Assembly (NCBI GenBank): GCA_018713505.1 | Contig: DVOL01000001.1 | Location: 1 to 10,742, forward strand | Direction: 5' to 3' | Source: Faeciplasma avium | GTDB lineage: Bacteria; Bacillota; Clostridia; Oscillospirales; Ruminococcaceae | Length of the DNA: 10,742 nucleotides | Part shown: positions 1 through 7,155 of the stretch, piece by piece | Layout of the letters: every line of letters begins with the position of its first letter | Position numbering within the stretch: position 1 is the stretch's first letter | The notes under the pieces: model-generated | Told to the model about the DNA's origin: nothing | Seen by the model: the letters and a program-made list of their open reading frames with translations, nothing else | Databases searched by the model: none | Position numbers and translations under genes: made by a program

Positions 1-2822
1 TAAACGCCTGCACGGTCAAGATAAATGTCGAGGTGGACGGCGTGAGCGAGCCGTGGCTGCTGCTCTTTAAAAACGAGACCCACAACCATCCCACCGAGAT
101 AGAGCCGTTCGGAGGAGCGGCAACCTGCATAGGCGGAGCTATAAGAGACCCGCTCTCAGGCAGGTCCTATGTCTACGGAGCCATGAGGGTCACGGGAGCT
201 GCCGACCCTCTCAAGCCGATAAGCGAGACTATAAAGGGCAAGCTCCCGCAGAGAAAGATTGTCACCACAGCCGCCGCAGGCTATTCCTCCTACGGCAACC
301 AGATAGGTCTTGCTACAGGAATAGTCGACGAGATATACCATCCCGGCTACGCCGCCAAGAGGATGGAAATAGGTGCGGTAATTGCCGCTACTCCCGCTAA
401 GAATGTAAGAAGAGAGGTTCCCGCCCCCGGGGACATCGTGGTGCTGCTCGGCGGAAGCACCGGGCGTGACGGCTGCGGAGGCGCAACCGGCTCCTCTAAG
501 TCCCACACCGAGAAGTCACTGGAAAGCTGCGGAGCCGAGGTCCAAAAGGGCAACGCCCCGGAGGAGAGAAAGCTCCAGAGGCTGTTTAGAAACGAGGAAG
601 CCTGCCTGATGATAAAAAGGTGCAACGACTTCGGAGCGGGCGGAGTCTCGGTGGCTATAGGAGAGCTTGCAGACGGTCTTGAAATAGACCTTAACGCCGT
701 CCCCAAGAAGTACGAGGGCCTTGACGGCACAGAGCTTGCAATAAGCGAGTCCCAGGAGCGCATGGCGGTGGTCATCGAAAAGGAAAGCCTCCCCAGATTT
801 TTGGAGCTTGCTGCGAGCGAAAACCTCCAGGCGTGCCAGGTCGCAGTCGTCAAGGAGGAAAAGCGGCTTGTCATGAACTGGAACGGCAGAAGGATTGTGG
901 ACATCAGCCGTGACTTTCTAAACTCAAACGGCGCTCCCAAGCACATAACGGCGTCTTGCGAGGCGGCGTCGGAGGTCAAAAAGAAGGTCTGCGGCTCCTT
1001 CAGGGAGGGCTATTTGGAGCTTGCGGGAGACCTAAACATCTGCTCAAAGAGGGGACTTTCCGAGAGGTTTGACTCCACGATAGGCGCAGGAACGGTGCTT
1101 ATGCCGTTCGGAGGCAAAAACCAGCTCACCCCGATACAGGCGATGGTACAGAAGATATCGGTGGAGAAAAAGCACACCGACGACTGCTCGCTGATGTCCT
1201 TTGGCTACAACCCGTTCATAACCGACCAAAGCCCCTATCACGGAGCATATCTGGCTGTAGTAGAGTCGGTATGCAAGCTCATAGCAACAGGCGCTGAGTT
1301 TAAGGATGTTTATCTTACCTTCCAGGAGTATTTCCTGCATCCCGGCAGGGACCCCAAGCGCTGGGGCAAGCCTCTTGCGGCGCTTTTAGGAGCCTTCAAG
1401 GCTCAGCTTGAGCTGAAAATAGGCGCAATAGGCGGAAAGGACTCGATGAGCGGAAGCTTCGAGAAGCTGGATGTCCCGTCCACGCTCGTATCCTTTGCGG
1501 TGACCACCGAGAAGGCCTCCAGCATAGTATCTCCCGAGTTTAAGGACAAGGGTCACAGGGTTGTAATTCTTCGTCCCGAGCTTGATAGGAACGGTCTGCC
1601 GACGACAGCCTCCCTTTTAAAGCTGTTTGACACCGTGACAGGGCTTCTTCGCTCCAAAAAGGCGGTAGCCTGCTACACTCCCGGAATGGGAGGCATCGCC
1701 GAGGCGGTCATGAAGATGTGCTTTGGAAACTCTGTCGGCTTCAGCTACAGCAAGGGCGTCAGCGCCGAGGATATCTTTGGCTACAGCTACGGCTCGTTTA
1801 TCCTAGAGACTGTCGACGCCACCGAGGGCGAGCTTCTTGGCTTCACCACGGACGACGGCAGAATCTCCCTTGCAGAGGAGTCGGTAGCTCTTGACGAGCT
1901 TCTAAAGGTCTACGAGGACAAGCTCGAGAGTGTCTACAGCTGCAACATCAAGAACAGCGGCACCAGCTTCGAGAACTTCAGCTACACCGCCTCAGAGCGC
2001 AGGGCTCCGGCTGTAAGGACTGCAAGGCCTACCGTGCTGATTCCCGCCTTCCCCGGCACAAACTGCGAGTATGACAGCGCAAAGGCTGTCCTAGACGCCG
2101 GCGCAGAGCCTAAGATACTGGTCATAAACAACCTCTCGGCTGAGGGCATACAAAGAAGCGTCGAAGGCTTCGCAAGGAGCCTTGAGACCGCACAGATGAT
2201 ATTCATCCCCGGAGGCTTCTCCGGCGGAGACGAGCCTGACGGAAGCGGAAAGTTTATAACCGCCTTCTTCAGAAACGCCGAGATTAAGGAGGGCGTGACG
2301 GCACTCCTTGAAAAGAGGGACGGTCTAATCTGCGGAATATGCAACGGCTTCCAGGCTCTAATAAAGCTGGGACTAGTGCCCTACGGCAGGATAATCGACA
2401 CCGATAAGGACTGCCCGACGCTCACCTTCAACACAATAAGCCGCCACCAGTCGAGAATAGTAAGGACAAGGGTAGCCTCCAACAAGTCGCCCTGGCTGAG
2501 CCTTGTAAATGTCGGAGACATTATCAGCGTCCCGATATCCCACGGCGAGGGAAGATTCCTTGCCAGTGAGGAGCAGATTAGGGAGCTTGCCAAAAACGGC
2601 CAGATAGCCACGCAGTATGTCGACCTCGACGGCAACGCCACAGGCGACATCCGCTTCAACCCCAACGATTCCGCCTACGCCATCGAGGGCATAACCTCCC
2701 CCGACGGCAGGGTGTTCGGCAAGATGGGTCACTCCGAAAGAATAGGCTCCGGGCTGTACAGGAATGTCCCCGGCAACTACGACCTTAGGATGTTCGAGGC
2801 GGCAGTGAGCTACTTTAAGTAA
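1..2822 (+). CDS. purL: Phosphoribosylformylglycinamidine synthase (fused PurL, C-terminal part; 5' truncated)
   Basis: This enzyme converts FGAR, glutamine and ATP to FGAM in the fourth step of cytosolic de novo purine synthesis. The reading frame is open from base 3 with no stop, and the sequence before the GTG at 33 (NACTVKINVEV) reads straight into it. That GTG is therefore not the start, and the true start lies left of the window. In order, the protein shows the first AIRS-like lobe (FKNETHNHPTEIEPFGGAA, about bases 81-137), KRCNDFGAGGVS (about 618-653), a second AIRS-like lobe with GAIGGKDSMSG (about 1422-1454), and a class I glutamine amidotransferase domain from about 2029. The catalytic residues are visible: Cys in GICNGFQ (codon 2340-2342), and His and Glu in SHGEGRF (2541-2543 and 2547-2549). 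The usual full length for this fused clade is about 1,240 residues; about 940 are present. It is followed at once by a strong terminator, so it is the last gene of its transcript. Confidence 0.97.
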   Translation, partial: NACTVKINVEVDGVSEPWLLLFKNETHNHPTEIEPFGGAATCIGGAIRDPLSGRSYVYGAMRVTGAADPLKPISETIKGKLPQRKIVTTAAAGYSSYGNQIGLATGIVDEIYHPGYAAKRMEIGAVIAATPAKNVRREVPAPGDIVVLLGGSTGRDGCGGATGSSKSHTEKSLESCGAEVQKGNAPEERKLQRLFRNEEACLMIKRCNDFGAGGVSVAIGELADGLEIDLNAVPKKYEGLDGTELAISESQERMAVVIEKESLPRFLELAASENLQACQVAVVKEEKRLVMNWNGRRIVDISRDFLNSNGAPKHITASCEAASEVKKKVCGSFREGYLELAGDLNICSKRGLSERFDSTIGAGTVLMPFGGKNQLTPIQAMVQKISVEKKHTDDCSLMSFGYNPFITDQSPYHGAYLAVVESVCKLIATGAEFKDVYLTFQEYFLHPGRDPKRWGKPLAALLGAFKAQLELKIGAIGGKDSMSGSFEKLDVPSTLVSFAVTTEKASSIVSPEFKDKGHRVVILRPELDRNGLPTTASLLKLFDTVTGLLRSKKAVACYTPGMGGIAEAVMKMCFGNSVGFSYSKGVSAEDIFGYSYGSFILETVDATEGELLGFTTDDGRISLAEESVALDELLKVYEDKLESVYSCNIKNSGTSFENFSYTASERRAPAVRTARPTVLIPAFPGTNCEYDSAKAVLDAGAEPKILVINNLSAEGIQRSVEGFARSLETAQMIFIPGGFSGGDEPDGSGKFITAFFRNAEIKEGVTALLEKRDGLICGICNGFQALIKLGLVPYGRIIDTDKDCPTLTFNTISRHQSRIVRTRVASNKSPWLSLVNVGDIISVPISHGEGRFLASEEQIRELAKNGQIATQYVDLDGNATGDIRFNPNDSAYAIEGITSPDGRVFGKMGHSERIGSGLYRNVPGNYDLRMFEAAVSYFK

Positions 2823-2828
2823 AGCAGA

Positions 2829-2864
2829 CAGCCGAGTGCTCTAATAGGCGCTCGGCTGTTTTTT
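2829..2864 (+). terminator. Intrinsic terminator of purL
   Basis: An 11-bp stem pairs 2829-2839 with 2848-2858 (CAGCCGAGTGC with GCGCTCGGCTG, one G-T wobble). The loop is 8 bases and six T follow at 2859-2864. It begins 7 bases after the purL stop codon. Confidence 0.93.
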
Positions 2865-2891
2865 CGCCTGACGGCTGTAAGCCCGCCTGAC

Positions 2892-3157
2892 GGCGGCGAT
2901 AGCTCTTTCGAAGCTTGATGGGGAATCCCGCTCATGCAAAGGCAGCTGTCAGCGACGCTGACCGATGGATTGCCCTTAGAATTTCTTAAGAGCCTGCAAT
3001 TATGCGCCTCCCGGGAAGCCTCGGGAGGCTTTTTTATAGCGGGCAGGCAATCCATAAGCCACGGCGAAAGCCGTGGCGGCTGCCTTTGCACCGCTTCCTA
3101 AGAAGCGGCTCCTGGCAGGCTGAACGCTGTACTAGGATGAAAAAGAGAATCGCCGCC
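2892..3157. other. Large structured intergenic element; possible noncoding RNA or palindromic mobile element
   Basis: Seen in the sequence: a 266-base region between convergent purL and argF that can fold into a single closed domain. The closing helix is 2892-2900 with 3149-3157 (9 bp), then 2903-2908 with 3142-3147 (6 bp) after a small internal loop. Inside, 2935-2946 pairs with 3079-3090 (12 bp, perfect) and closes a tight four-way junction. Its arms are 2948-2953/2957-2962 (6 bp), 2965-2974/3046-3055 (10 bp) and 3058-3065/3070-3077 (8 bp, GAAA tetraloop). Two more hairpins are 3006-3013/3022-3029 (8 bp, followed by six T) and 3091-3097/3102-3108 (7 bp). All 66 pairs are Watson-Crick. The GNRA loop suggests the plus strand is the RNA strand, but the internal T-run would then tend to end transcription early. 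The paired ends (GGCGGCGATAGCTCTTT and AAAGAGAATCGCCGCC) also look like terminal inverted repeats of a small non-autonomous element. I do not recognise it as 6S RNA, SRP RNA, tmRNA, RNase P RNA or a common riboswitch. No convincing gene lies in it. Confidence 0.6.
3006..3035 (+). terminator. Terminator-like hairpin inside the structured element
   Basis: A perfect 8-bp GC-rich stem (GCCTCCCG, 3006-3013, with CGGGAGGC, 3022-3029) has an 8-base loop and is followed by six T at 3030-3035. On the plus strand this is a canonical intrinsic terminator; on the minus strand no T-run follows. It may be a backup terminator for purL read-through, or the 3' end of a short RNA starting between the two terminators. 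Confidence 0.65.
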
Positions 3158-3173
3158 CTGGGTGGACGGCGAT
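3140..3173 (-). terminator. Intrinsic terminator of the arg operon
   Basis: On the minus strand a 7-bp stem (3173-3167 with 3155-3149, ATCGCCG/CGGCGAT), with two further G-C pairs possible inside, is followed by TCTCTTTTT (3148-3140). The hairpin starts 27 bases after the argF stop. The tract is interrupted by two C, so it may be moderate in strength. Confidence 0.7.
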
Positions 3174-3200
3174 AGCTTTATGTTACTTTTGGATTAGAGG

Positions 3201-4187
3201 CTAGAGCGTTGCGGCGATGACCGCCTTGATGGTGTGCATACGGTTTTCCGCCTCGTCAAAGACGATGGAGCGGCTGCTCTCAAAGACCTCGTCTGTAACC
3301 TCCATGCAGTCAAGACCGAACTTTTGCTTAATCTCCCTGCCGATAGAGGTGCCAAGGTCGTGGAAGGAGGGGAGGCAGTGCATGAACACGGCGTCAGGGG
3401 ACGCTAGGTCCATCACACGGCTGTTTACCTGATAGGGCGACAGCTCGTCGATTCTTTCCGACCAGACCTCGTCAGGCTCTCCCATTGAGACCCAGATGTC
3501 GGTGTAGATTACATCTGCGCCGGCAGGACCCAAAAGAGGGTCGCTTACGAAGCTGACCGAGCCTCCCGATTCCTCGCAGAGACGGCGGCAGTAGTCGGCA
3601 AGGGAGCTGCTGGGGAAATATTTTTCCGGCGCACACGCCACAAAGTCAAGACCCAGCTTTGCACAGCCGACCATCAGCGAGTTGCCCATGTTATACCTGG
3701 CGTCGCCCATGTAGCACAGCTTTATCCCCTTCAGCCTGCCGAAATGCTCCCTGATGGTGAGAAAATCGGCGAGAATCTGGGTGGGATGGAATTCGTTTGT
3801 AAGACCGTTCCAGACCGGCGCCTGAGAATACTTAGCAAGAGTCTCGACTATCTCCTGACCGAAGCCACGGTATTCAATTCCGTCATAAAGCCTTGAGAGC
3901 ACCCGTGCAGTATCCTTTATAGACTCCTTTTTCCCTATCTGGGAGCCTGATGGGTCAAGATATGTTGTGAAAGCTCCCAGGTCCCTTGCAGCAACCTCGA
4001 AGGAGCAGCGGGTCCTCGTGGAGGTCTTTTCGAATATCAGGGCGATGTTCTTGCCCTCGCAGAGGCGGTGGGGGATTCCCTCACGCTTCTTCCTTTTAAG
4101 CTCGGCGGCGAGGTCGAGAAGGTATAACAGCTCCTCGGGGGTAAAATCCGCCAGCTTCAAAAAATCCCTGCCCTTTAAATTAATCAT
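3201..4187 (-). CDS. argF: Ornithine carbamoyltransferase
   Basis: Transfers the carbamoyl group from carbamoyl phosphate to ornithine to make citrulline. The 328-residue length is normal. The carbamoyl-phosphate site STRTR is at residues 56-60 and HPTQ at 134-137; the ornithine-loop signature SMG is at 234-236 and HCLP, with the catalytic Cys, at 270-273. The sequence resembles the E. coli ArgF/ArcB clade (TYLDPSGSQIGKKESIKDTA, NGLTNEFHPTQ), which includes both anabolic and catabolic enzymes. Position as last gene of argG-argH-argF, with no arginine deiminase nearby, argues for the anabolic role. The start is well supported by TAAGGAG six bases upstream of ATG. The 52-base gap after argH holds a TATAAT (minus strand, 4217-4212) without a good -35, so a weak internal promoter is possible but unproven. 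A terminator follows 27 bases past the stop. Confidence 0.96.
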   Translation of the reverse strand: MINLKGRDFLKLADFTPEELLYLLDLAAELKRKKREGIPHRLCEGKNIALIFEKTSTRTRCSFEVAARDLGAFTTYLDPSGSQIGKKESIKDTARVLSRLYDGIEYRGFGQEIVETLAKYSQAPVWNGLTNEFHPTQILADFLTIREHFGRLKGIKLCYMGDARYNMGNSLMVGCAKLGLDFVACAPEKYFPSSSLADYCRRLCEESGGSVSFVSDPLLGPAGADVIYTDIWVSMGEPDEVWSERIDELSPYQVNSRVMDLASPDAVFMHCLPSFHDLGTSIGREIKQKFGLDCMEVTDEVFESSRSIVFDEAENRMHTIKAVIAATL

Positions 4188-4239
4188 AGTGTACTCCTTA
4201 ATGTTGGATGTATTATATCACGATATATCAAGCTCTTGG

Positions 4240-5619
4240 CTATATCCTTGAAAGAGCATCCCTTGCAAGCTCAATCTGAGCGCCGACCGATTCAAAGGAT
4301 GTTCCGCCCTCGCTGATTCTCTTTCCGACGCAGACGCCCAGGTCTATCGCCTCGTAGAGGTCACTGTCAAATAAGGGGCTGAGGCTTCTGTATTCCTCCA
4401 GCGTGACCTCCTCCAGCACCCTGCCGGTCTCTATGCAGCTGGATACAAGCTGGCCGCAGAGCTTATAGGCTGTCCTGAACGGCATACCCTTTTTGACAAG
4501 GTAGTCTGCAAGGTCGGTTGCGTTTATAAAGCCCTTCTTTGCCGCCGCCAGCATATTGCCGGTATTGAAGGAAAGAGTTTTAATCATCCCTGTAAACACT
4601 GTCAGGCAGCTTTTTACGGTGTCAAGAGCGTCAAAGGCGCTCTCCTTGTCCTCCTGCATATCCTTGTTGTAGGCAAGAGGCAGTCCCTTGAGGACGGTCA
4701 GAAGAGCCATAAGGTCGCCGTAGACCCTGCCGGTCTTTCCTCTTACAAGCTCAGCCATGTCGGGATTTTTCTTCTGCGGCATGATAGAGGAGCCTGTGGT
4801 ATATGCGTCTGACAGCTCGATAAACTTAAACTCCCAGCTCGACCAGAGTATAAGCTCCTCGGCGAGGCGGGAAAGGTGCATCATGAGAATCGAGAAGGCT
4901 GAAAGAAGCTCGACAAGAAAATCCCTGTCGGATACGCCGTCCATGCTGTTTTGGATTACTCCGTCAAACCCAAGAAGCTCGGCTTCAAGCCGCCTGTCGG
5001 TGGGATAGGTAGTGCCTGCTAGGGCGCAGCAGCCTATAGGGCTTTGATTAAGCCTTTTTCTGGCGTCCCTGATGCGGTCGATATCCCTTAGCAGCATCAT
5101 GACATACGCCATAAGATGATGACCCATGGTGATCGGCTGTGCCCTCTGGAGGTGGGTGTAGCCCGGCATTACGGAGGTCTTTTGCTCCTCCGCCCTTTCG
5201 GTGAGGCTAAGGGCAAGCTCCTTTAGCATGGCTATTACGCCGTCAGCCTCCTCACGGAAATACAGCCTTGTGTCGAGGGCAACCTGGTCGTTTCTGCTCC
5301 TTGCTGTGTGGAGCTTTTTTCCCAGGTCCCCGAGCCGCTCGGTGAGAAGCTGCTCGACAAACATATGTATATCCTCGCAGGAGGGGTCAATTGCGACCCT
5401 CCCGGAGTCGAGGTCGTCAAGGATTTTTTCAAGCCCTATTATAATCCCGCAGGAGTCCTCCCGGGAGATTATCCCGCAGCTTCCAAGCATCCTGGCGTGG
5501 GCGATGCTCCCCGTGATATCCTGACGGTACATTCTCGAGTCGAAGCGTATCGAGGAGTTGAAATCATCCGCCGCACTGTCTGTAATTCCGGCTGTCCTGC
5601 CGGCCCACATCTTTTCCAT
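4240..5619 (-). CDS. argH: Argininosuccinate lyase
   Basis: Cleaves argininosuccinate to arginine and fumarate, the last step of arginine synthesis; it works as a cytosolic homotetramer of the fumarase/aspartase superfamily. The 459 residues are the usual length. HTARSRNDQV at residues 104-113 and THLQ with the conserved His at about 156 are present. The family signature GSSIMPQKKN, with the flexible catalytic Ser loop, lies at 276-285. The start (MEKMWAGRT) fits the family, whose proteins begin just ahead of a WxGR motif. It begins 26 bases after argG stops, so the two are cotranscribed. The ribosome site is weak (AAGGCGGG about 12 bases upstream), which suggests reliance on coupling to argG translation. 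Confidence 0.97.
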   Translation of the reverse strand: MEKMWAGRTAGITDSAADDFNSSIRFDSRMYRQDITGSIAHARMLGSCGIISREDSCGIIIGLEKILDDLDSGRVAIDPSCEDIHMFVEQLLTERLGDLGKKLHTARSRNDQVALDTRLYFREEADGVIAMLKELALSLTERAEEQKTSVMPGYTHLQRAQPITMGHHLMAYVMMLLRDIDRIRDARKRLNQSPIGCCALAGTTYPTDRRLEAELLGFDGVIQNSMDGVSDRDFLVELLSAFSILMMHLSRLAEELILWSSWEFKFIELSDAYTTGSSIMPQKKNPDMAELVRGKTGRVYGDLMALLTVLKGLPLAYNKDMQEDKESAFDALDTVKSCLTVFTGMIKTLSFNTGNMLAAAKKGFINATDLADYLVKKGMPFRTAYKLCGQLVSSCIETGRVLEEVTLEEYRSLSPLFDSDLYEAIDLGVCVGKRISEGGTSFESVGAQIELARDALSRI

Positions 5620-5645
5620 ATCGCTAAAATTCCCGCCTTAAAAGC

Positions 5646-6875
5646 CTATTTCTCGCCGTTTTTTCTCTTCATCTTGGCATAAACCTTGGTCGGAAGCCCG
5701 TAAAGGTTTATGAAGCCGGCGGAGTCAGCCTGATTGTAGACCTCGTCCTCGTCGAAGGTTGCAATCTCCGGGTCGTAAAGGGAATAGGGAGAGGTGACTC
5801 CTGCGTTTATAAGATTGCCCTTGTACAGCTTGAGGGTGACATCCCCGGTGACATACCTCTGGGTTGTCTTTACGAAGCTGAGAATAGCCTCGGTAAGAGG
5901 GGTGAACCACTGGGCGTTGTATACAAGCTCTGCCAGCTTCTGAGCGACATGAGCCTTGAAGTGAGCGGTCTCCTTGTCAAGGCAGATGGACTCCAAAACC
6001 TCGTGAGCCTTGTAGATTATAGCTCCGCCGGGAGTCTCGTATACGCCTCTGCACTTCATTCCGACAAGGCGGTTTTCCACGATGTCCAAAAGCCCGATGC
6101 CGTTCTCGCCGCCGAGCCTGTTTAGAGTCTCGACCAGCTCCACGGCGCCCATATCCCTGCCGTCGACGGCGGTGGGGACGCCCTTTTCAAAGTGAATCTT
6201 TACATATGTAGGCTTGTCGGGGGCGAGCTCGGGGCAGACGCCCATCTCCAAAAAGCCGGGCTTTTTGTACATAGGCTCGTTTGCGGGGTCCTCGAGGTCG
6301 AGACCCTCGTGAGAGAGGTGCCAGATGTTCTTATCCTTGGAGTAATTAGTCTCCCTGCTTATCTTCAGGGGGACATTGTGAGCCTCGGCGTAGTCGATTT
6401 CCTCCTCCCTGGACTTTATCGACCACTCCCTCCAGGGGGCGATTATCGGCATATCGGGGGCGAAGGCCTTGATTGCAAGCTCGAATCTGACCTGGTCGTT
6501 GCCCTTGCCGGTACAGCCGTGGCAGATAGCGTCTGCGCCCTCCTTTATAGCTATCTCGGCAATTCTCTTTGCTATCGGGGGACGGGCGAAGGCGGTTCCT
6601 AAAAGATACTCCTCGTACTTAGCTCCCGCCTGCATACAGGGGAATACATAGTCTGTCAGGAACTCCTCGGTCAGGTCCTCGACATAGAGCTTTGATGCGC
6701 CGGTTTTAAGAGCCTTCTCCTCAAGGCCGTCAAGCTCGCCTGCCTGTCCAACATTGCCGGAGACGGCGATAATCTCGGGGTTGTTGTAGTTTTCCTTGAG
6801 CCAGGGGATGATGATTGAGGTATCAAGTCCTCCTGAGTATGCCAAAACTACCTTTTTTATATTATCCTTGTTCAT
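5646..6875 (-). CDS. argG: Argininosuccinate synthase
   Basis: Joins citrulline and aspartate using ATP to make argininosuccinate, the step between ArgF and ArgH. The N-terminal PP-loop ATP site AYSGGLDTS is at residues 12-20, and the conserved HGCTGKGNDQVRFE segment is at 119-132. The 409-residue length matches bacterial type 1 enzymes. The ATG at 6875 is the only start that gives the normal short N-terminus before the PP-loop; an AAAGG lies 12 bases upstream, rather far for a ribosome site. It is the first gene of the arg operon, with a promoter and ArgR-type operator 50-80 bases upstream. Confidence 0.97.
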   Translation of the reverse strand: MNKDNIKKVVLAYSGGLDTSIIIPWLKENYNNPEIIAVSGNVGQAGELDGLEEKALKTGASKLYVEDLTEEFLTDYVFPCMQAGAKYEEYLLGTAFARPPIAKRIAEIAIKEGADAICHGCTGKGNDQVRFELAIKAFAPDMPIIAPWREWSIKSREEEIDYAEAHNVPLKISRETNYSKDKNIWHLSHEGLDLEDPANEPMYKKPGFLEMGVCPELAPDKPTYVKIHFEKGVPTAVDGRDMGAVELVETLNRLGGENGIGLLDIVENRLVGMKCRGVYETPGGAIIYKAHEVLESICLDKETAHFKAHVAQKLAELVYNAQWFTPLTEAILSFVKTTQRYVTGDVTLKLYKGNLINAGVTSPYSLYDPEIATFDEDEVYNQADSAGFINLYGLPTKVYAKMKRKNGEK

Positions 6876-6923
6876 TATGACACCATGCCTTTCTTTAGCG
6901 TTTGGGTATAGGAATTAACCCTT

Positions 6924-6952
6924 ACTATAGCACATAATGAATAAATATGCAA
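6924..6952 (-). promoter_or_regulatory. Sigma-A-type promoter of the arg operon
   Basis: On the minus strand TTGCAT (6952-6947) and TATAGT (6929-6924) are separated by exactly 17 bases. This predicts a transcript start near 6917 and a leader of about 40 bases before argG. Each hexamer has one or two mismatches to the consensus. Confidence 0.8.
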
Positions 6953-6953
6953 G
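6936..6953. promoter_or_regulatory. ArgR-type operator (ARG box) within the argG promoter
   Basis: AATGAATAAATATGCAAG fits the 18-bp ARG-box pattern (TGAAT, four A/T, ATTCA) with one changed base in the second half-site (ATGCA). It covers the -35 hexamer and part of the spacer, so ArgR with bound arginine would block polymerase. No argR gene is in the window. Confidence 0.65.
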
Positions 6954-6960
6954 CAGTTTG

Positions 6961-7036
6961 GGGATTTTTCCTCTTTTTCGTAGGTCTGAACAAAAAGAGT
7001 CCCTGACCGTCCGCTTTATTAGAGGTTTTGACGGTC
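6961..7036. repeat. Two neighbouring inverted repeats upstream of the arg promoter
   Basis: The first is CTCTTTTT (6971-6978) with AAAAAGAG (6992-6999), perfect over 8 bp with a 13-base loop; GGGA (6961-6964) and TCCC (7000-7003) can pair outside it. The second is GACCGTC (7005-7011) with GACGGTC (7030-7036), perfect over 7 bp with an 18-base loop. Read leftwards, the second repeat is followed after a short gap by CTCTTTTT, which could act as a weak terminator for the small minus-strand gene at 7156-7395. Confidence 0.45.
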
Positions 7037-7084
7037 GAGACGGGTCGGTGCGGCAGCCGTCGGGGAGGGCGGGAGAGTCGGATA

Positions 7085-7130
7085 TGTATAATCATGCATA
7101 ATATTCGCAGGATGTGAATATATCCTGCAT
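7085..7130. repeat. Interlocked inverted repeats with ARG-box-like half-sites
   Basis: ATATTC (7101-7106) is complementary to GAATAT (7116-7121), and GCAGGAT (7107-7113) to ATCCTGC (7122-7128). The two pairings interleave, so as hairpins they exclude each other. ATGCA (7094-7098) and TGCAT (7126-7130) also match. TGTATAATCATGCA at 7085-7098 resembles an ARG box, with three mismatches to TGAAT(A/T)4ATTCA. It may be a distal operator about 150 bases upstream of the main one. No ORF covers it. Confidence 0.4.
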
Positions 7131-7155
7131 AAACCCGTCCTTGGGAGGGAAGGCC

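Noticed and set aside
2810..3091. A 93-residue minus-strand ORF downstream of argF.
   Set aside because: It runs through the purL terminator and the structured element, has no recognisable family features and no good ribosome site; its openness follows from the GC-rich palindromes.
4212..4217. TATAAT on the minus strand between argH and argF.
   Set aside because: No acceptable -35 at 16-18 bases and it lies in a short AT-rich dyad; argF is adequately explained by read-through from argG.
6875..6886. A three-codon ORF (ATG GTG TCA TAA) whose stop overlaps the argG ATG as TAATG.
   Set aside because: The nearest ribosome site (AAAGG) is only one base from its ATG, too close to use, and such tiny ORFs are common by chance. 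It is not strong enough to call a leader peptide.
6876..6960. Possible T-box or riboswitch leader in front of argG.
   Set aside because: The predicted leader is only about 40 bases, with no T-box sequence and no terminator between the promoter and the start codon.
7094..7128. H-type pseudoknot from the A-B-A'-B' pairing.
   Set aside because: With no bases in two of the three crossing loops the full pseudoknot cannot form sterically; alternate hairpins or a DNA site fit better.
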